Source: Chitinophagaceae bacterium UBA7600 (GTDB taxonomy: Bacteria > Bacteroidota > Bacteroidia > Chitinophagales > Chitinophagaceae). From it: a stretch of DNA of 64,000 nt. Numbering within the stretch: the stretch's first letter is position 1; every line of letters starts with the position of its first letter. The notes under the pieces were generated by a model. The model did not search any database. It was not told the DNA's origin and saw nothing but the letters and a program-made list of their open reading frames with translations. The stretch covers positions 52,747 to 116,746 of the forward strand of contig DLKC01000089.1 of assembly GCA_002478885.1 (NCBI GenBank), written 5' to 3'. Positions 55,945 to 64,000 of the stretch are shown here, one piece after another. The position numbers and the translations under genes are program-made.

Positions 55945-56586
55945 TTATTCCACTTTCGATACCCCGCCACTTACAGCAAACTTCATTGCTTCCCCCGATC
56001 CGATATTATTGAGCAATTTTATTTTCTGCTTAGGCACTATATAGGTTACACCAGTCAGTGCATAAGACAAAGGAATATAAACTACGGCATGTTCTTTTAG
56101 CTCGAAATCGCCTGCATCTTCCTGGGTTATAAAGCCAATGCGCCATACCTCGTTTGCATCAACACTTACCAGCACCGGCCTATCGAATTTTCTTTTATTT
56201 CCTGTAAATGCCTCCAGGAAATCTTTAACTGAGGAATAAATGAATTTTATTCCTGGTGTTCGTTCCAGCATACCATCGAGCAGATCTACCAGTTTGCTCA
56301 TTACAAAAGAAGACGAAACACGGCCAACAAGCATTACGATAAAAATAACAACAAGAAAGCCGATGCCAGGAATGCGTTTCAGCTCACCCGTGCCGTCTTC
56401 TCTTAAGAGGTTAGGGAAAATAGATTGAATAATGTTCGGCAGAATGTTATCGACCGTGGTAAAAAGCCAGAATACCGCATAAATCGTAACACCAAGTGGC
56501 GCTATGATCACCAATCCCTGGAAAAAATATTGAAATAATTTTTTCCAATGCAGGTTAACAGCCATGCGTTGTTTCCAGCTCGTCAT
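55945..56586 (-). CDS. DUF502 family membrane protein
   Basis: 213 residues. Two hydrophobic helices (FFQGLVIIAPLGVTIYAVFWLFTTV and GFLVVIFIVMLVGRVSSSFV) are separated by a periplasmic loop, and a soluble beta-rich part follows (FDRPVLVSVDANEVWRIGFITQEDAG and VYIPLSYALTGVTYIVPKQKI). This is the DUF502 layout. Function unknown. It is divergent from the TetR gene. Confidence 0.88.
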   Translation of the reverse strand: MTSWKQRMAVNLHWKKLFQYFFQGLVIIAPLGVTIYAVFWLFTTVDNILPNIIQSIFPNLLREDGTGELKRIPGIGFLVVIFIVMLVGRVSSSFVMSKLVDLLDGMLERTPGIKFIYSSVKDFLEAFTGNKRKFDRPVLVSVDANEVWRIGFITQEDAGDFELKEHAVVYIPLSYALTGVTYIVPKQKIKLLNNIGSGEAMKFAVSGGVSKVE

Positions 56587-56708
56587 AATAAAGTTTTGTA
56601 TTGTGTTTGGTAAATATCGCTTGTGGTTTGCTGATGCAAATTAACTACCATTTATCGCCGTTCGTAAAATAAAAACTCTGGAAACCAATATTCATAAAAA
56701 AGTTTCCA

Positions 56709-56716
56709 TAGTTTTG
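56709..56716 (+). promoter_or_regulatory. -7 promoter box (TAGTTTTG) of the TetR-efflux operon
   Basis: A perfect TAnnTTTG, 21 bp before the ATG of the TetR gene. The operator for autoregulation would be expected here, but I see no clear palindrome. Confidence 0.55.
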
Positions 56717-56737
56717 CGCGTGTTTAATTCATACTAA

Positions 56738-57358
56738 ATGAAGGAAAGAATAAAAGCAAAAGCCAGAGAGTTGTTCATGCGCTACGGGTTTAGATCTGTT
56801 ACCATGGATGAAATCGCCGGTCAACTTGGGGTTAGCAAAAAAACCATTTACCAGTATTTTACTGACAAAGACAGTCTTGTTGAAGAAGTGATGCAAGATG
56901 AAATGACATTTATGCAAATGATCTGTAATAAACAGCTGTCTGAGTCGTCTAATGCGGTAGAAGAATTGTTCAGGGACATGGAGCAAATGAATTCCGTAAT
57001 GGATGCCATGAACCCGCAGATCGTATATGATCTCGAGAAATTTTACCCCAAAACGTTTGAACGTTTTAAAAAACATAAGAATACTTTTCTGCTCGATGTA
57101 ATTAAAAAGAATCTGATACGGGGAATTAAGGAAGAATTGTACAGACCCGATATTGATATTGACATAGCTGCCAAATTCCGCCTAGAAAGCAGTTTTATTG
57201 CTTTTAACCAGGATCTTTTCCCTTATGGCAAATACAGCCTTCTGAAAGTATCAACAGAAATTTATCATTTGTACCTGCATGCAATAGCAACTGTAAAGGG
57301 AAAAAAACTAATTGAAAAATATATTCAACAAGCAACCTCAAAATCTATCGTCTTATGA
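56738..57358 (+). CDS. TetR/AcrR family regulator of the efflux operon
   Basis: 206 residues. The N-terminal helix-turn-helix is MDEIAGQLGVSKKTIYQYFTDKDSLVEEV. The ligand domain has no recognisable motif. The stop overlaps the ATG of the TolC gene by 4 bp (ATGA), so regulator and pump genes share a transcript. It most likely represses the operon and is released by a pump substrate. Confidence 0.92.
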   Translation: MKERIKAKARELFMRYGFRSVTMDEIAGQLGVSKKTIYQYFTDKDSLVEEVMQDEMTFMQMICNKQLSESSNAVEELFRDMEQMNSVMDAMNPQIVYDLEKFYPKTFERFKKHKNTFLLDVIKKNLIRGIKEELYRPDIDIDIAAKFRLESSFIAFNQDLFPYGKYSLLKVSTEIYHLYLHAIATVKGKKLIEKYIQQATSKSIVL

Positions 57359-58764
57359 ATCTAAAAACAGGAATTCTGGCACTTTTGGCTTTAACGGCTA
57401 ATACTGTTTTTGCACAAACCAATCAGCAAAAAGACACTATCTATGAATTTACCGCACAGCAGTGCATTGATTTTGGCATAAAAAACAATTATAAAGTGAA
57501 GAATGCCATTGTTGATATGCAAATACAGGAACAAACCAATCGCCAATACACAGCATTAGCCTATCCACAAATAAATGGTAGTCTTGGTACCAACTATTAC
57601 CCCAATGTTGCAGTACAGAGTTTTCCAAACTTTATTGCGGCCGGAACTTATGGCGTTCTTGAAAAAGAAGGAGTAAAGGATGGCAATGGCAATGCCATAA
57701 AGTCTCCGACAGATTTTGGCTTTATTAACGCCGCTTTCGGAACTAAATGGAATGGTAACGCCGGAGTAACATTGTCGCAAATTCTTTTCGATGGGCAAGT
57801 GTTTGTAGGGTTACAGGCAAGAGAAACAGCACTGAGTTTTTCACAAAAGAATATTGAGTTGACAGAAGAAGCGATTAAAGCAAATATTTACAAGGTCTAC
57901 TACCAGCTAGTGGTTAGCAAAACACAAATCGACCAGTTGGATGCAAACATAGAGAGAACTCAAAAGCTTCTGCACGACGCGGGAGAATTGTATAAAAACG
58001 GTTTTGCAGAAAAAATAGATGTAGATAGGGCTTCTGTTCAGCTCGCCAACCTGCAAACAGAAAAGCTAAGGGTTGAAAATACCATTACCAATGGTTACTT
58101 AGGCTTGAAATTGTTGATTGGCATGCCAATAAATGATTCTCTTGTACTAACAGAGAAGATCACTGAAGACCAGATAAAAAAAGATTTACTAAGCCAGCAG
58201 GACTACCAGATACAGGACCGCAAAGACTATCAATATCTTCAGCTTGGTAAAAAACTAAATGAATATAATGTAAGGCGATACAAACTTTCTGCATTGCCTT
58301 CGGCGGCTCTCAATGCCGGGTACAGCAAAATCGCAAACAGAGACCAGTTTAACTTGTTTCAAAAAGGAGACTGGTTCACCAGTTCGTATGTAGGTCTCAG
58401 GATAAACGTGCCTATTTTCCTTGGTATGTCGAATGATGCGAATATCAAAAAAGCTCAGCTCACACTTAAACAAACGGAAAACGAAATAGATAACCTTAAG
58501 ATTGCTATTGACAACGAAATCGCTGTTGCCAAAAACAATTTTAATAATGCCATTACCACACTCGATTTCCAAAAGAAAAATATGCAGTTGGCAGAGCAGG
58601 TTTATAACCAAGCCAAAAAGAAATACGAAATAGGCACCGGCTCTAATACCGATATCACTAATGCCCAAACCGATTTACGGGTAGCTCAAAGTAATTATAT
58701 CACCGCTTTATATAACGCGATCATTGCTAAGGTTGATTATGTAAAAGCAATCGGCAAACTCTAA
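57355..58764 (+). CDS. TolC family outer-membrane efflux protein
   Basis: 469 residues with signal peptide MNLKTGILALLALTANTVFAQ. Two similar halves of helical coiled coils with beta-strands follow the OEP pattern, for example LTEEAIKANIYKVYYQLVVSKTQIDQLDANIERTQKLLHDAGELYKNGFAEKIDVDRASVQLANLQTEKL reduced here by its repeats YKNGFAEKIDVDRA and KYEIGTGSNTDITNAQTDLRVAQSNYI. It forms the outer-membrane channel of the pump. It overlaps the TetR gene by 4 bp and lies 30 bp before the adaptor gene. Confidence 0.94.
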   Translation: MNLKTGILALLALTANTVFAQTNQQKDTIYEFTAQQCIDFGIKNNYKVKNAIVDMQIQEQTNRQYTALAYPQINGSLGTNYYPNVAVQSFPNFIAAGTYGVLEKEGVKDGNGNAIKSPTDFGFINAAFGTKWNGNAGVTLSQILFDGQVFVGLQARETALSFSQKNIELTEEAIKANIYKVYYQLVVSKTQIDQLDANIERTQKLLHDAGELYKNGFAEKIDVDRASVQLANLQTEKLRVENTITNGYLGLKLLIGMPINDSLVLTEKITEDQIKKDLLSQQDYQIQDRKDYQYLQLGKKLNEYNVRRYKLSALPSAALNAGYSKIANRDQFNLFQKGDWFTSSYVGLRINVPIFLGMSNDANIKKAQLTLKQTENEIDNLKIAIDNEIAVAKNNFNNAITTLDFQKKNMQLAEQVYNQAKKKYEIGTGSNTDITNAQTDLRVAQSNYITALYNAIIAKVDYVKAIGKL

Positions 58765-58794
58765 AAACTATTATTCAGTAAAAACACAATTTTT

Positions 58795-59967
58795 ATGCGA
58801 AAAATGATGAACGCCTTCTTTCTAAGTTCACTTTTACTGCTAGCCTCCTGTTCTACGAAAAACGACAATGCCAACAGCGACCAGCTGGCACAGAAAAAAG
58901 CCCAACTTGAAGATTTGAAAAGCCAGCAAAAAAAACTGGCCGATGATATAACCTCGCTTGAATCAGAAATTCAAAAGCTTGATCCATCTTCAAAAGTTGA
59001 AAAAAGCAAACTTGTTGCTGTTGCAGCAATTATTCCGGCAAACTTTACACATTATATCGACCTGCAAGGCAGCATACAGGCAGAAGACATCTCTTATATC
59101 GCCCCACGCAATGGGCAGGGCGGACTTGTAAAATCGTTATTTATTAAGAAAGGTGATGTTGTAAAAAAAGGTCAGAAAATTCTGAAACTTGACGACGCAG
59201 TTTATCTCAAGAACCTTCAACAGCTTCAAACACAGCTTACTTATGCCGAGGATCTTTTACGGAGACAACAAAATCTCTGGGATCAGCAGATAGGAACTGA
59301 ACTGCAGTTGATACAGGCCAAACAAAATGTTGACCAGATAAAAGACCAAATGGCAACAGTAAAAGAACAGTGGAACACTACCAATGTTTATTCAGATGTC
59401 GATGGCGTTGCAGACGAAGTAAATCTTAGAGTTGGGGAATTGTTTACAGGCTATGTTGGTCAATCGCCACAAATAAAAATTGTGAATAACAGCCGCCTTA
59501 AAGTAATCACCCAAGTTCCCGAAAATTATATAGATAAAGTTAAAACCGGCAGCAGCATGGTCGTTAGCCTGCCAGATGTTGGCAAAACTTTCAATTCTCA
59601 AATTTCGCTGTCGGGTAAAATCATCGACCCTAACAGCAGGTCATTCTATGTTGAAGCAAAAATGCCATCAGATAAAGATATCAGGCCAAACCAAATCGCT
59701 CTTGTGAAGATCCAGGATTATACAGCTGCCAATGCCATAACCATACCGGTTAACACTTTACAAAATGACGACAAAGGAAAATTTGTGATGGTTGCCGTAA
59801 ACGAGAATGGTAAAAATATTGCCCGCAAAAAACAAGTGCAAATTGGCGAATTGTATGGCGACAAACTTGAGATAAAGGCTGGTTTGCAATCAGGCGACCA
59901 GGTCATTACCGAAGGTTTCCAGGGTTTATATGACGGCCAGAATATTACCCTAACCGCCACTAATTAA
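58795..59967 (+). CDS. RND efflux periplasmic adaptor (membrane fusion protein), lipoprotein
   Basis: 390 residues. MRKMMNAFFLSSLLLLASC is a lipoprotein signal (lipobox LASC). A coiled coil (about 28-65) precedes the family hairpin. The lipoyl/biotinyl half-motifs are VKSLFIKKGDVVKKGQKILKLD and YSDVDGVADEVNLRVGELFTGYVG. The beta-barrel and membrane-proximal domains follow. It bridges the permease and the TolC channel. The permease gene is 247 bp downstream, with a repeat pair between. Confidence 0.95.
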   Translation: MRKMMNAFFLSSLLLLASCSTKNDNANSDQLAQKKAQLEDLKSQQKKLADDITSLESEIQKLDPSSKVEKSKLVAVAAIIPANFTHYIDLQGSIQAEDISYIAPRNGQGGLVKSLFIKKGDVVKKGQKILKLDDAVYLKNLQQLQTQLTYAEDLLRRQQNLWDQQIGTELQLIQAKQNVDQIKDQMATVKEQWNTTNVYSDVDGVADEVNLRVGELFTGYVGQSPQIKIVNNSRLKVITQVPENYIDKVKTGSSMVVSLPDVGKTFNSQISLSGKIIDPNSRSFYVEAKMPSDKDIRPNQIALVKIQDYTAANAITIPVNTLQNDDKGKFVMVAVNENGKNIARKKQVQIGELYGDKLEIKAGLQSGDQVITEGFQGLYDGQNITLTATN

Positions 59968-59996
59968 CGCCAGATATTTTATTATAAATTTTTGTG

Positions 59997-60190
59997 GACC
60001 AGGCTTAAATAAAGACATTATGCCGCTGTTGCGTCGCACTCTTGTACTATAAGAATAAGCATGAACATTTAAAGCAGCGAGCAGTTTATTACCACTGATT
60101 TTATTTGCACCCTTGGTGTTACTTGTTGCTCAAAGTTCAAAAGTACAAGTGAGTGACACAACAGGCGATGACCAAAGCGATAAAGACCAC
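59997..60190. repeat. REP-like pair, class A (minus sense) with class B (plus sense), inside the efflux operon
   Basis: CCAGGC at 59999-60004; TTGCGTCGCAC at 60029-60039 with TCTTGTAC. Right arm GTACAAGT with GTGAGTGACACAAC at 60149-60162 and AGGCGATGACC. It separates the adaptor and permease genes. Confidence 0.87.
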
Positions 60191-60214
60191 TAAATAAATC
60201 TTAATCGAAATTGT

Positions 60215-63200
60215 ATGAGCGCAACCGAAACTATTAAAGGAATGTTTAAGCAATTCAAGCCAACATCCTGGAGCGTAAAAAATAAAACATCAATATACCT
60301 GCTGATGCTCTTTGTTAGTGCGGCTGGTATATTCCAGTTTGTTACACTTCCAAAAGAACGATTTCCCGATATTGTTATACCTACCATTTATGTGCAAACC
60401 GTTTATGTGGGCAACTCACCAAAAGATATAGAGAACCTTGTTACCAAACCCATAGAAAAGCAGATTAAAGGCATTACGGGTGCAAAAATTAAAAAGGTAA
60501 CCAGCACTTCGCAACAAGATTTTTCGGCCATTATTGTAGAATTTGAAACCGATGTAAAAACGGACATGGCCTTGCAAAAGGTGAAAGATGCGGTTGATAA
60601 GTCAAAAACAGATCTTCCAACCGATCTTACGCAGGAACCAAATGTAATGGAGGTTAGCATTTCGGAGCAGCCCATTATGTATGTAAATGTGAGCGGCGAT
60701 TTTGACCTGATGCGCCTTAAAAAATATGCCGACGATCTTAAAGACAAGCTGGAAGAACTTCCTGAACTGAACAGGGTAGATCTCATTGGTGCACCGGAGC
60801 GTGAATTCCAGATAAATATTGATAATTATCGCATGCAGAGCGCAGGCGTAACCTTCGACGATGTTGCGAATGCCGTGCAAAGAGAAAATATGGATATTAC
60901 CGGAGGATTACTTGACGTTGGCAGCATGCAACGCAACCTTCAGTTGAAAGGCCAGTTAAAGACATCGTTTGATATTGAAAAGATTATCGTGCGCAATTTT
61001 ACAGGCCGGCCTATTTATTTAAAAGACATTGCTACAATTAAGGACACAGTAAAAACAAAAGATAGTTATGCCCGCCTGAACGGCAAAAATGTGATCACGC
61101 TGAGCATTATTAAAAGAGGTGGTGAAAACCTTATCAAAACTTCAGAAGATGTGCAGCAGATCGTGAGCGACATGAAGAAATCGTCGTTTCCTCCTGTTGG
61201 TCTAGATGTGGTAATAACGGGCGACCAAAGTATAGCGACGCAAACCTCGTTTAACGATCTTGTAAACTCGATAGTAATCGGCTTTATACTGGTGTTGATT
61301 ATTCTCATGTTCTTCATGGGGGTTGTGAATGCATTTTTTGTGGCACTCTCTGTACCACTGAGTATGTTTGTTGCATTCGTATTTCTTCCCGGCGCTAACC
61401 TTATAGTAGGTTCGGATGTTACCTTAAACTTCATCGTTCTTTTTGCTTTGTTGTTTGGTTTGGGTATTATCGTGGATGATGCGATAGTGGTGATCGAAAA
61501 TACACACAGGATATTTACGCAGGGCAAAGGAAAAATCGACTCAACCACATCCGCAATGATGGCGGCCGGAGAGGTGTTCGTTCCCGTACTTGCAGGAACA
61601 CTTACAACCTTATGGCCGTTCTTCCCACTACTTTTCTGGCCCGGCATCATTGGTAAGTTTATGGTGTTTCTGCCTACGATGCTCATATTTACTTTAACGG
61701 CATCACTTATTGTGGCATTTATAATGAATCCCGTTTTCGCGGTGGATTTCATGAATCATGAAGAGGATGGCAACCAGACACCGGCAACGGCTATTTTCAA
61801 AAAGCCAGTTTTCTGGATAACATTGTTACTCGGCCTTATATTGGACATCTTCGGGCAAACTTTCTGGGGTAACTTGTTATTCTTTTTTGTGGTACTTGTG
61901 GTCTTCAACCGGTTTATTTTGAAAGATGTGATACACCGCTTTCAGAACCGTGTATTGCCATGGATCATGAGCCACTATGAAACCTTGCTGCGCTGGGCGT
62001 TAAAAGGCTGGAGACCCGTATGGCTATTGTTGGCAACTTTCGTCTTACTCATATTCTCATTCGTAATATTTTCCGGTGCTATTTCGAGTGGAAGGGTTCC
62101 CGTGGTATTTTTTCCAAAGGGAGATCCGAACCAAATTTATGTATACCTGAAACTGCCTGTTGGTACCGCAGTAGAATACACAGATTCTGTTACTCATCTA
62201 CTTGAAGATAAAGTTGAAAAGGTGCTTGGGATAGACAACGGCAAAAAGAACCCCGTTGTAGAAAGTGTGATCACAAACGTGGCGGTGGGAGCGAATGACC
62301 CAATGAGTGGCGACAGGAGTAACCATTCTGAACTTGGCCGCATACAGGTTTCTTTTGTCGAGTTTAGCAAGCGCAATGGCATTGCAACTACACCTTACCT
62401 TGATTCAATACGTCAGCAATTAAAAGGTATTCCAGGGGCAGAAATAAGCGTTGACCAGGAACAAAATGGTCCACCAACTGATCCACCGATAAATATTGAA
62501 ACAACCAGTGAAGATTTCGATGATCTTATCAAAACTGCCGTATCATTGAAGAATTACCTGGACTCTGCCCAAATACCGGGCGTCGAAGAATTGAAAATGG
62601 ATGTTGATCTTAACAACCCTGAGATTTCATTAACCGTTGACAGGGAACGAGCATTGATCGAAGGCGTGTCAACTGCCCAGGTTGGCCAGGAAATAAGAAC
62701 TGCATTATTTGGAAGAGAGGTTTCTAAGATAAAAGATGGAGAAGACGAATATAAAATTCAGCTGCGCAATAATGAGGTGCAAAGAAAAAATCTTGTTGAG
62801 CTGCTAAACATGAATATTACTTTCCGCGACTTTGCAAGTGGTGGCATTGTAAAAAATATACCGATAAGTTCTTTGGTTAAAATTGATTATACAAGTACGC
62901 TTGGGTCGGTAAAAAGAAAAGACCAGAAAAGGCTAATTACATTAAAATCGAACGTGCTTAGTGGCTACACGCCAGCCGCGGTGAACACACAGATAAAAAC
63001 AGCCATCGACAATTTTAAGAACAAACCGGAATCTGTTACCATAAGACAGGCGGGAGAAGGTGAGCAAATGGCTGAAACTATTGCATTTCTTGGAAAAGCG
63101 TTGGTGATAGCTCTCATGCTTATCTTGTTCACATTGGTTGTACAGTTTAATTCAGTGAGTAAATCAGTGATTATTCTCACCGAAATTGTATTCAGCATAA

Positions 63201-63808
63201 TAGGTGTGCTGCTTGGCTTTACTTTTACAGGTATGACTGTTTCGGGTGTAATGACCGGACTTGGCATCGTGGGGCTTGCAGGTATTGTAGTAAAAAATGG
63301 CATATTGGTAATCGAGTTTGCAGACGAGTTGAGAGGCAGGGGTTTAAAAACAAGAGAGGCTGTGGTGCAGGCCGGAAAAACAAGAATCATTCCCGTATTA
63401 CTTACAGCAATGGCTGCAATACTCGCCCTCGTGCCATTGGCAGTTGGTTTCAACATCAATTTCATTACCCTTTTTGCTGACCTTAACCCGCACATTTATT
63501 TCGGAGGCGATAACGCGGTATTCTGGAAGCCACTTTCGTGGACCATTATTTTCGGTCTGTCATTCGCTTTCTTTATGACCCTCGTAATGGTGCCTTCGAT
63601 GTATATTATCGCAGAAAGGCTAAGGAGACCAATGAAAAAAATGTACGGCGGCAAATGGATAAGTTTCCTCGGCATTCCTCCATTTACAATTTTGCTCTTA
63701 CCTTTAATGCTTGTTACCGCTCTTAAACACAGAGCAGCAAGAAAGAGAAGAGCCAACAAACTGTCCCGCGAGAAAGTAAACGATTCATTTACAGGAAGCT
63801 GGTTTTAG
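60215..63808 (+). CDS. RND efflux permease (HAE1/AcrB family), long form
   Basis: 1197 residues, longer than the usual ~1040. The proton relay is kept: LGIIVDDAIVVIENTHRIF in TM4 and GIVVKNGILVIEF in TM10. The porter domains have the normal order, e.g. KERFPDIVIPTIYVQTVYVGNSPKDIENLVTKPIEKQIKGI, of which SPKDIENLVTKPIE is diagnostic. Extra hydrophobic stretches lie near residues 525-570 (FWITLLLGLILDIFGQTFWGNLL) and 1147-1170 (ISFLGIPPFTILLLPLMLV). It is the inner-membrane pump of the TetR-TolC-adaptor operon; substrates are unknown. A terminator follows. Confidence 0.95.
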   Translation: MSATETIKGMFKQFKPTSWSVKNKTSIYLLMLFVSAAGIFQFVTLPKERFPDIVIPTIYVQTVYVGNSPKDIENLVTKPIEKQIKGITGAKIKKVTSTSQQDFSAIIVEFETDVKTDMALQKVKDAVDKSKTDLPTDLTQEPNVMEVSISEQPIMYVNVSGDFDLMRLKKYADDLKDKLEELPELNRVDLIGAPEREFQINIDNYRMQSAGVTFDDVANAVQRENMDITGGLLDVGSMQRNLQLKGQLKTSFDIEKIIVRNFTGRPIYLKDIATIKDTVKTKDSYARLNGKNVITLSIIKRGGENLIKTSEDVQQIVSDMKKSSFPPVGLDVVITGDQSIATQTSFNDLVNSIVIGFILVLIILMFFMGVVNAFFVALSVPLSMFVAFVFLPGANLIVGSDVTLNFIVLFALLFGLGIIVDDAIVVIENTHRIFTQGKGKIDSTTSAMMAAGEVFVPVLAGTLTTLWPFFPLLFWPGIIGKFMVFLPTMLIFTLTASLIVAFIMNPVFAVDFMNHEEDGNQTPATAIFKKPVFWITLLLGLILDIFGQTFWGNLLFFFVVLVVFNRFILKDVIHRFQNRVLPWIMSHYETLLRWALKGWRPVWLLLATFVLLIFSFVIFSGAISSGRVPVVFFPKGDPNQIYVYLKLPVGTAVEYTDSVTHLLEDKVEKVLGIDNGKKNPVVESVITNVAVGANDPMSGDRSNHSELGRIQVSFVEFSKRNGIATTPYLDSIRQQLKGIPGAEISVDQEQNGPPTDPPINIETTSEDFDDLIKTAVSLKNYLDSAQIPGVEELKMDVDLNNPEISLTVDRERALIEGVSTAQVGQEIRTALFGREVSKIKDGEDEYKIQLRNNEVQRKNLVELLNMNITFRDFASGGIVKNIPISSLVKIDYTSTLGSVKRKDQKRLITLKSNVLSGYTPAAVNTQIKTAIDNFKNKPESVTIRQAGEGEQMAETIAFLGKALVIALMLILFTLVVQFNSVSKSVIILTEIVFSIIGVLLGFTFTGMTVSGVMTGLGIVGLAGIVVKNGILVIEFADELRGRGLKTREAVVQAGKTRIIPVLLTAMAAILALVPLAVGFNINFITLFADLNPHIYFGGDNAVFWKPLSWTIIFGLSFAFFMTLVMVPSMYIIAERLRRPMKKMYGGKWISFLGIPPFTILLLPLMLVTALKHRAARKRRANKLSREKVNDSFTGSWF

Positions 63809-63881
63809 AAATTAGATAAACTTACTATAAACGCTGTTGGTTTTGGTTAAATGCTAACGCTACTGTGAACACCGAAACGAT

Positions 63882-63924
63882 CCGTTTCGCGCCGTTGAAA
63901 AACGGAATGCGGAACGGTTTTTTT
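63882..63924 (+). terminator. Rho-independent terminator of the efflux operon
   Basis: Outer stem CCGTTTCGC (63882-63890) with GCGGAACGG (63909-63917, one GU pair); inner stem CCGTT/AACGG closed by a GAAA tetraloop; then a T7 run at 63918-63924. Confidence 0.88.
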
Positions 63925-63955
63925 ATGTGCTGTGTTACGCGATAAGGAATTTTTA

Positions 63956-64000
63956 TGCCCGGCAGTTGCACAAATAGTATCGCCTGTTGTGTCACTCACT
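63956..64000 (-). repeat. Intergenic REP-like repeat, class B, cut by the window end
   Basis: CCCGGC at 63958-63963 and GTTGTGTCACTCAC at 63986-63999, preceded by ATCGCCT. The copy continues past the end of the window, and a second arm may follow. Confidence 0.83.

Noticed and set aside
61066-61752. 228-codon minus-strand open frame inside the RND permease gene
   Set aside because: Antisense to conserved transmembrane segments with clear RND motifs; no independent evidence.
1-64000. CRISPR array, tRNA or rRNA genes, prophage or IS element
   Set aside because: The recurring short sequences are dispersed, in both directions and not regularly spaced, so they are not CRISPR repeats. No cloverleaf, rRNA, integrase or transposase was recognised.

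Overview
The window looks like a chromosomal segment of a Bacteroidota bacterium, most likely of the Chitinophagaceae. The signs are three very large secreted proteins with type IX secretion (T9SS) C-terminal sorting domains, gliding genes gldF and gldG, a MurF-alanine racemase fusion, DUF6089 and DUF937 proteins, several LxxC lipoproteins, and promoters of the Bacteroidota -7 type (TAnnTTTG). I see no rRNA, tRNA, CRISPR array, prophage, transposase or plasmid function. Most genes are housekeeping or envelope genes.

Layout. 1-6.1 kb: a PAP2-like membrane protein behind rpoN, a small secreted protein, purM, ribF and holA. 6.3-12.2 kb: a zinc-ribbon metallopeptidase, a TerC protein, murF-alr and a DUF6089 barrel. 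12.2-16.8 kb: an AraC regulator, a YcxB-like protein, a GNAT enzyme, then acpP-fabF-rnc. 17-27.1 kb: a 1655-aa T9SS protein, an M1 peptidase with sorting domain, a GH25 lysozyme, a DUF937 protein and a prolyl aminopeptidase-like lipoprotein. 27.2-30 kb: gldF-gldG. 30.2-37.8 kb: a 2518-aa adhesin-like T9SS protein. 38-51.6 kb: an OmpA lipoprotein, an Lgt-like protein, CvfB, RlmD, an active and a degenerate rhomboid followed by an EEP enzyme and a PIG-L deacetylase, an unknown lipoprotein, PurU, TypA and a polysaccharide deacetylase. 51.7-64 kb: a DegT aminotransferase, an Asp-box T9SS protein, DUF502, and a TetR-TolC-adaptor-RND efflux operon.

The most unusual signal is between the genes. A short dispersed repeat occurs about 26 times, in almost every larger intergenic gap and never inside a convincing gene. 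In its sense direction it reads GTACAAG, then a core, a variable spacer, then AAGCCGGG. Two main core classes exist: class A GTGCGACGCAAC and class B GTGAGTGACACAAC. They differ by a compensatory pair inside a 7-bp palindrome (GCGACGC versus GTGACAC). Seven times two copies lie tail to tail, GTAC ends facing, and five of these pairs join an A to a B. The GCCGGG end usually sits 10-40 bp past a stop codon. This resembles the REP/BIME elements of enterobacteria, and I do not know a described counterpart in this group. No mobilising RAYT-type transposase is in the window.

Functionally, gldFG and the T9SS cargo point to a surface-active, probably gliding, polymer-degrading lifestyle. Several genes have a TAnnTTTG box only 4-9 bp upstream of the start codon, which suggests leaderless or nearly leaderless transcripts.
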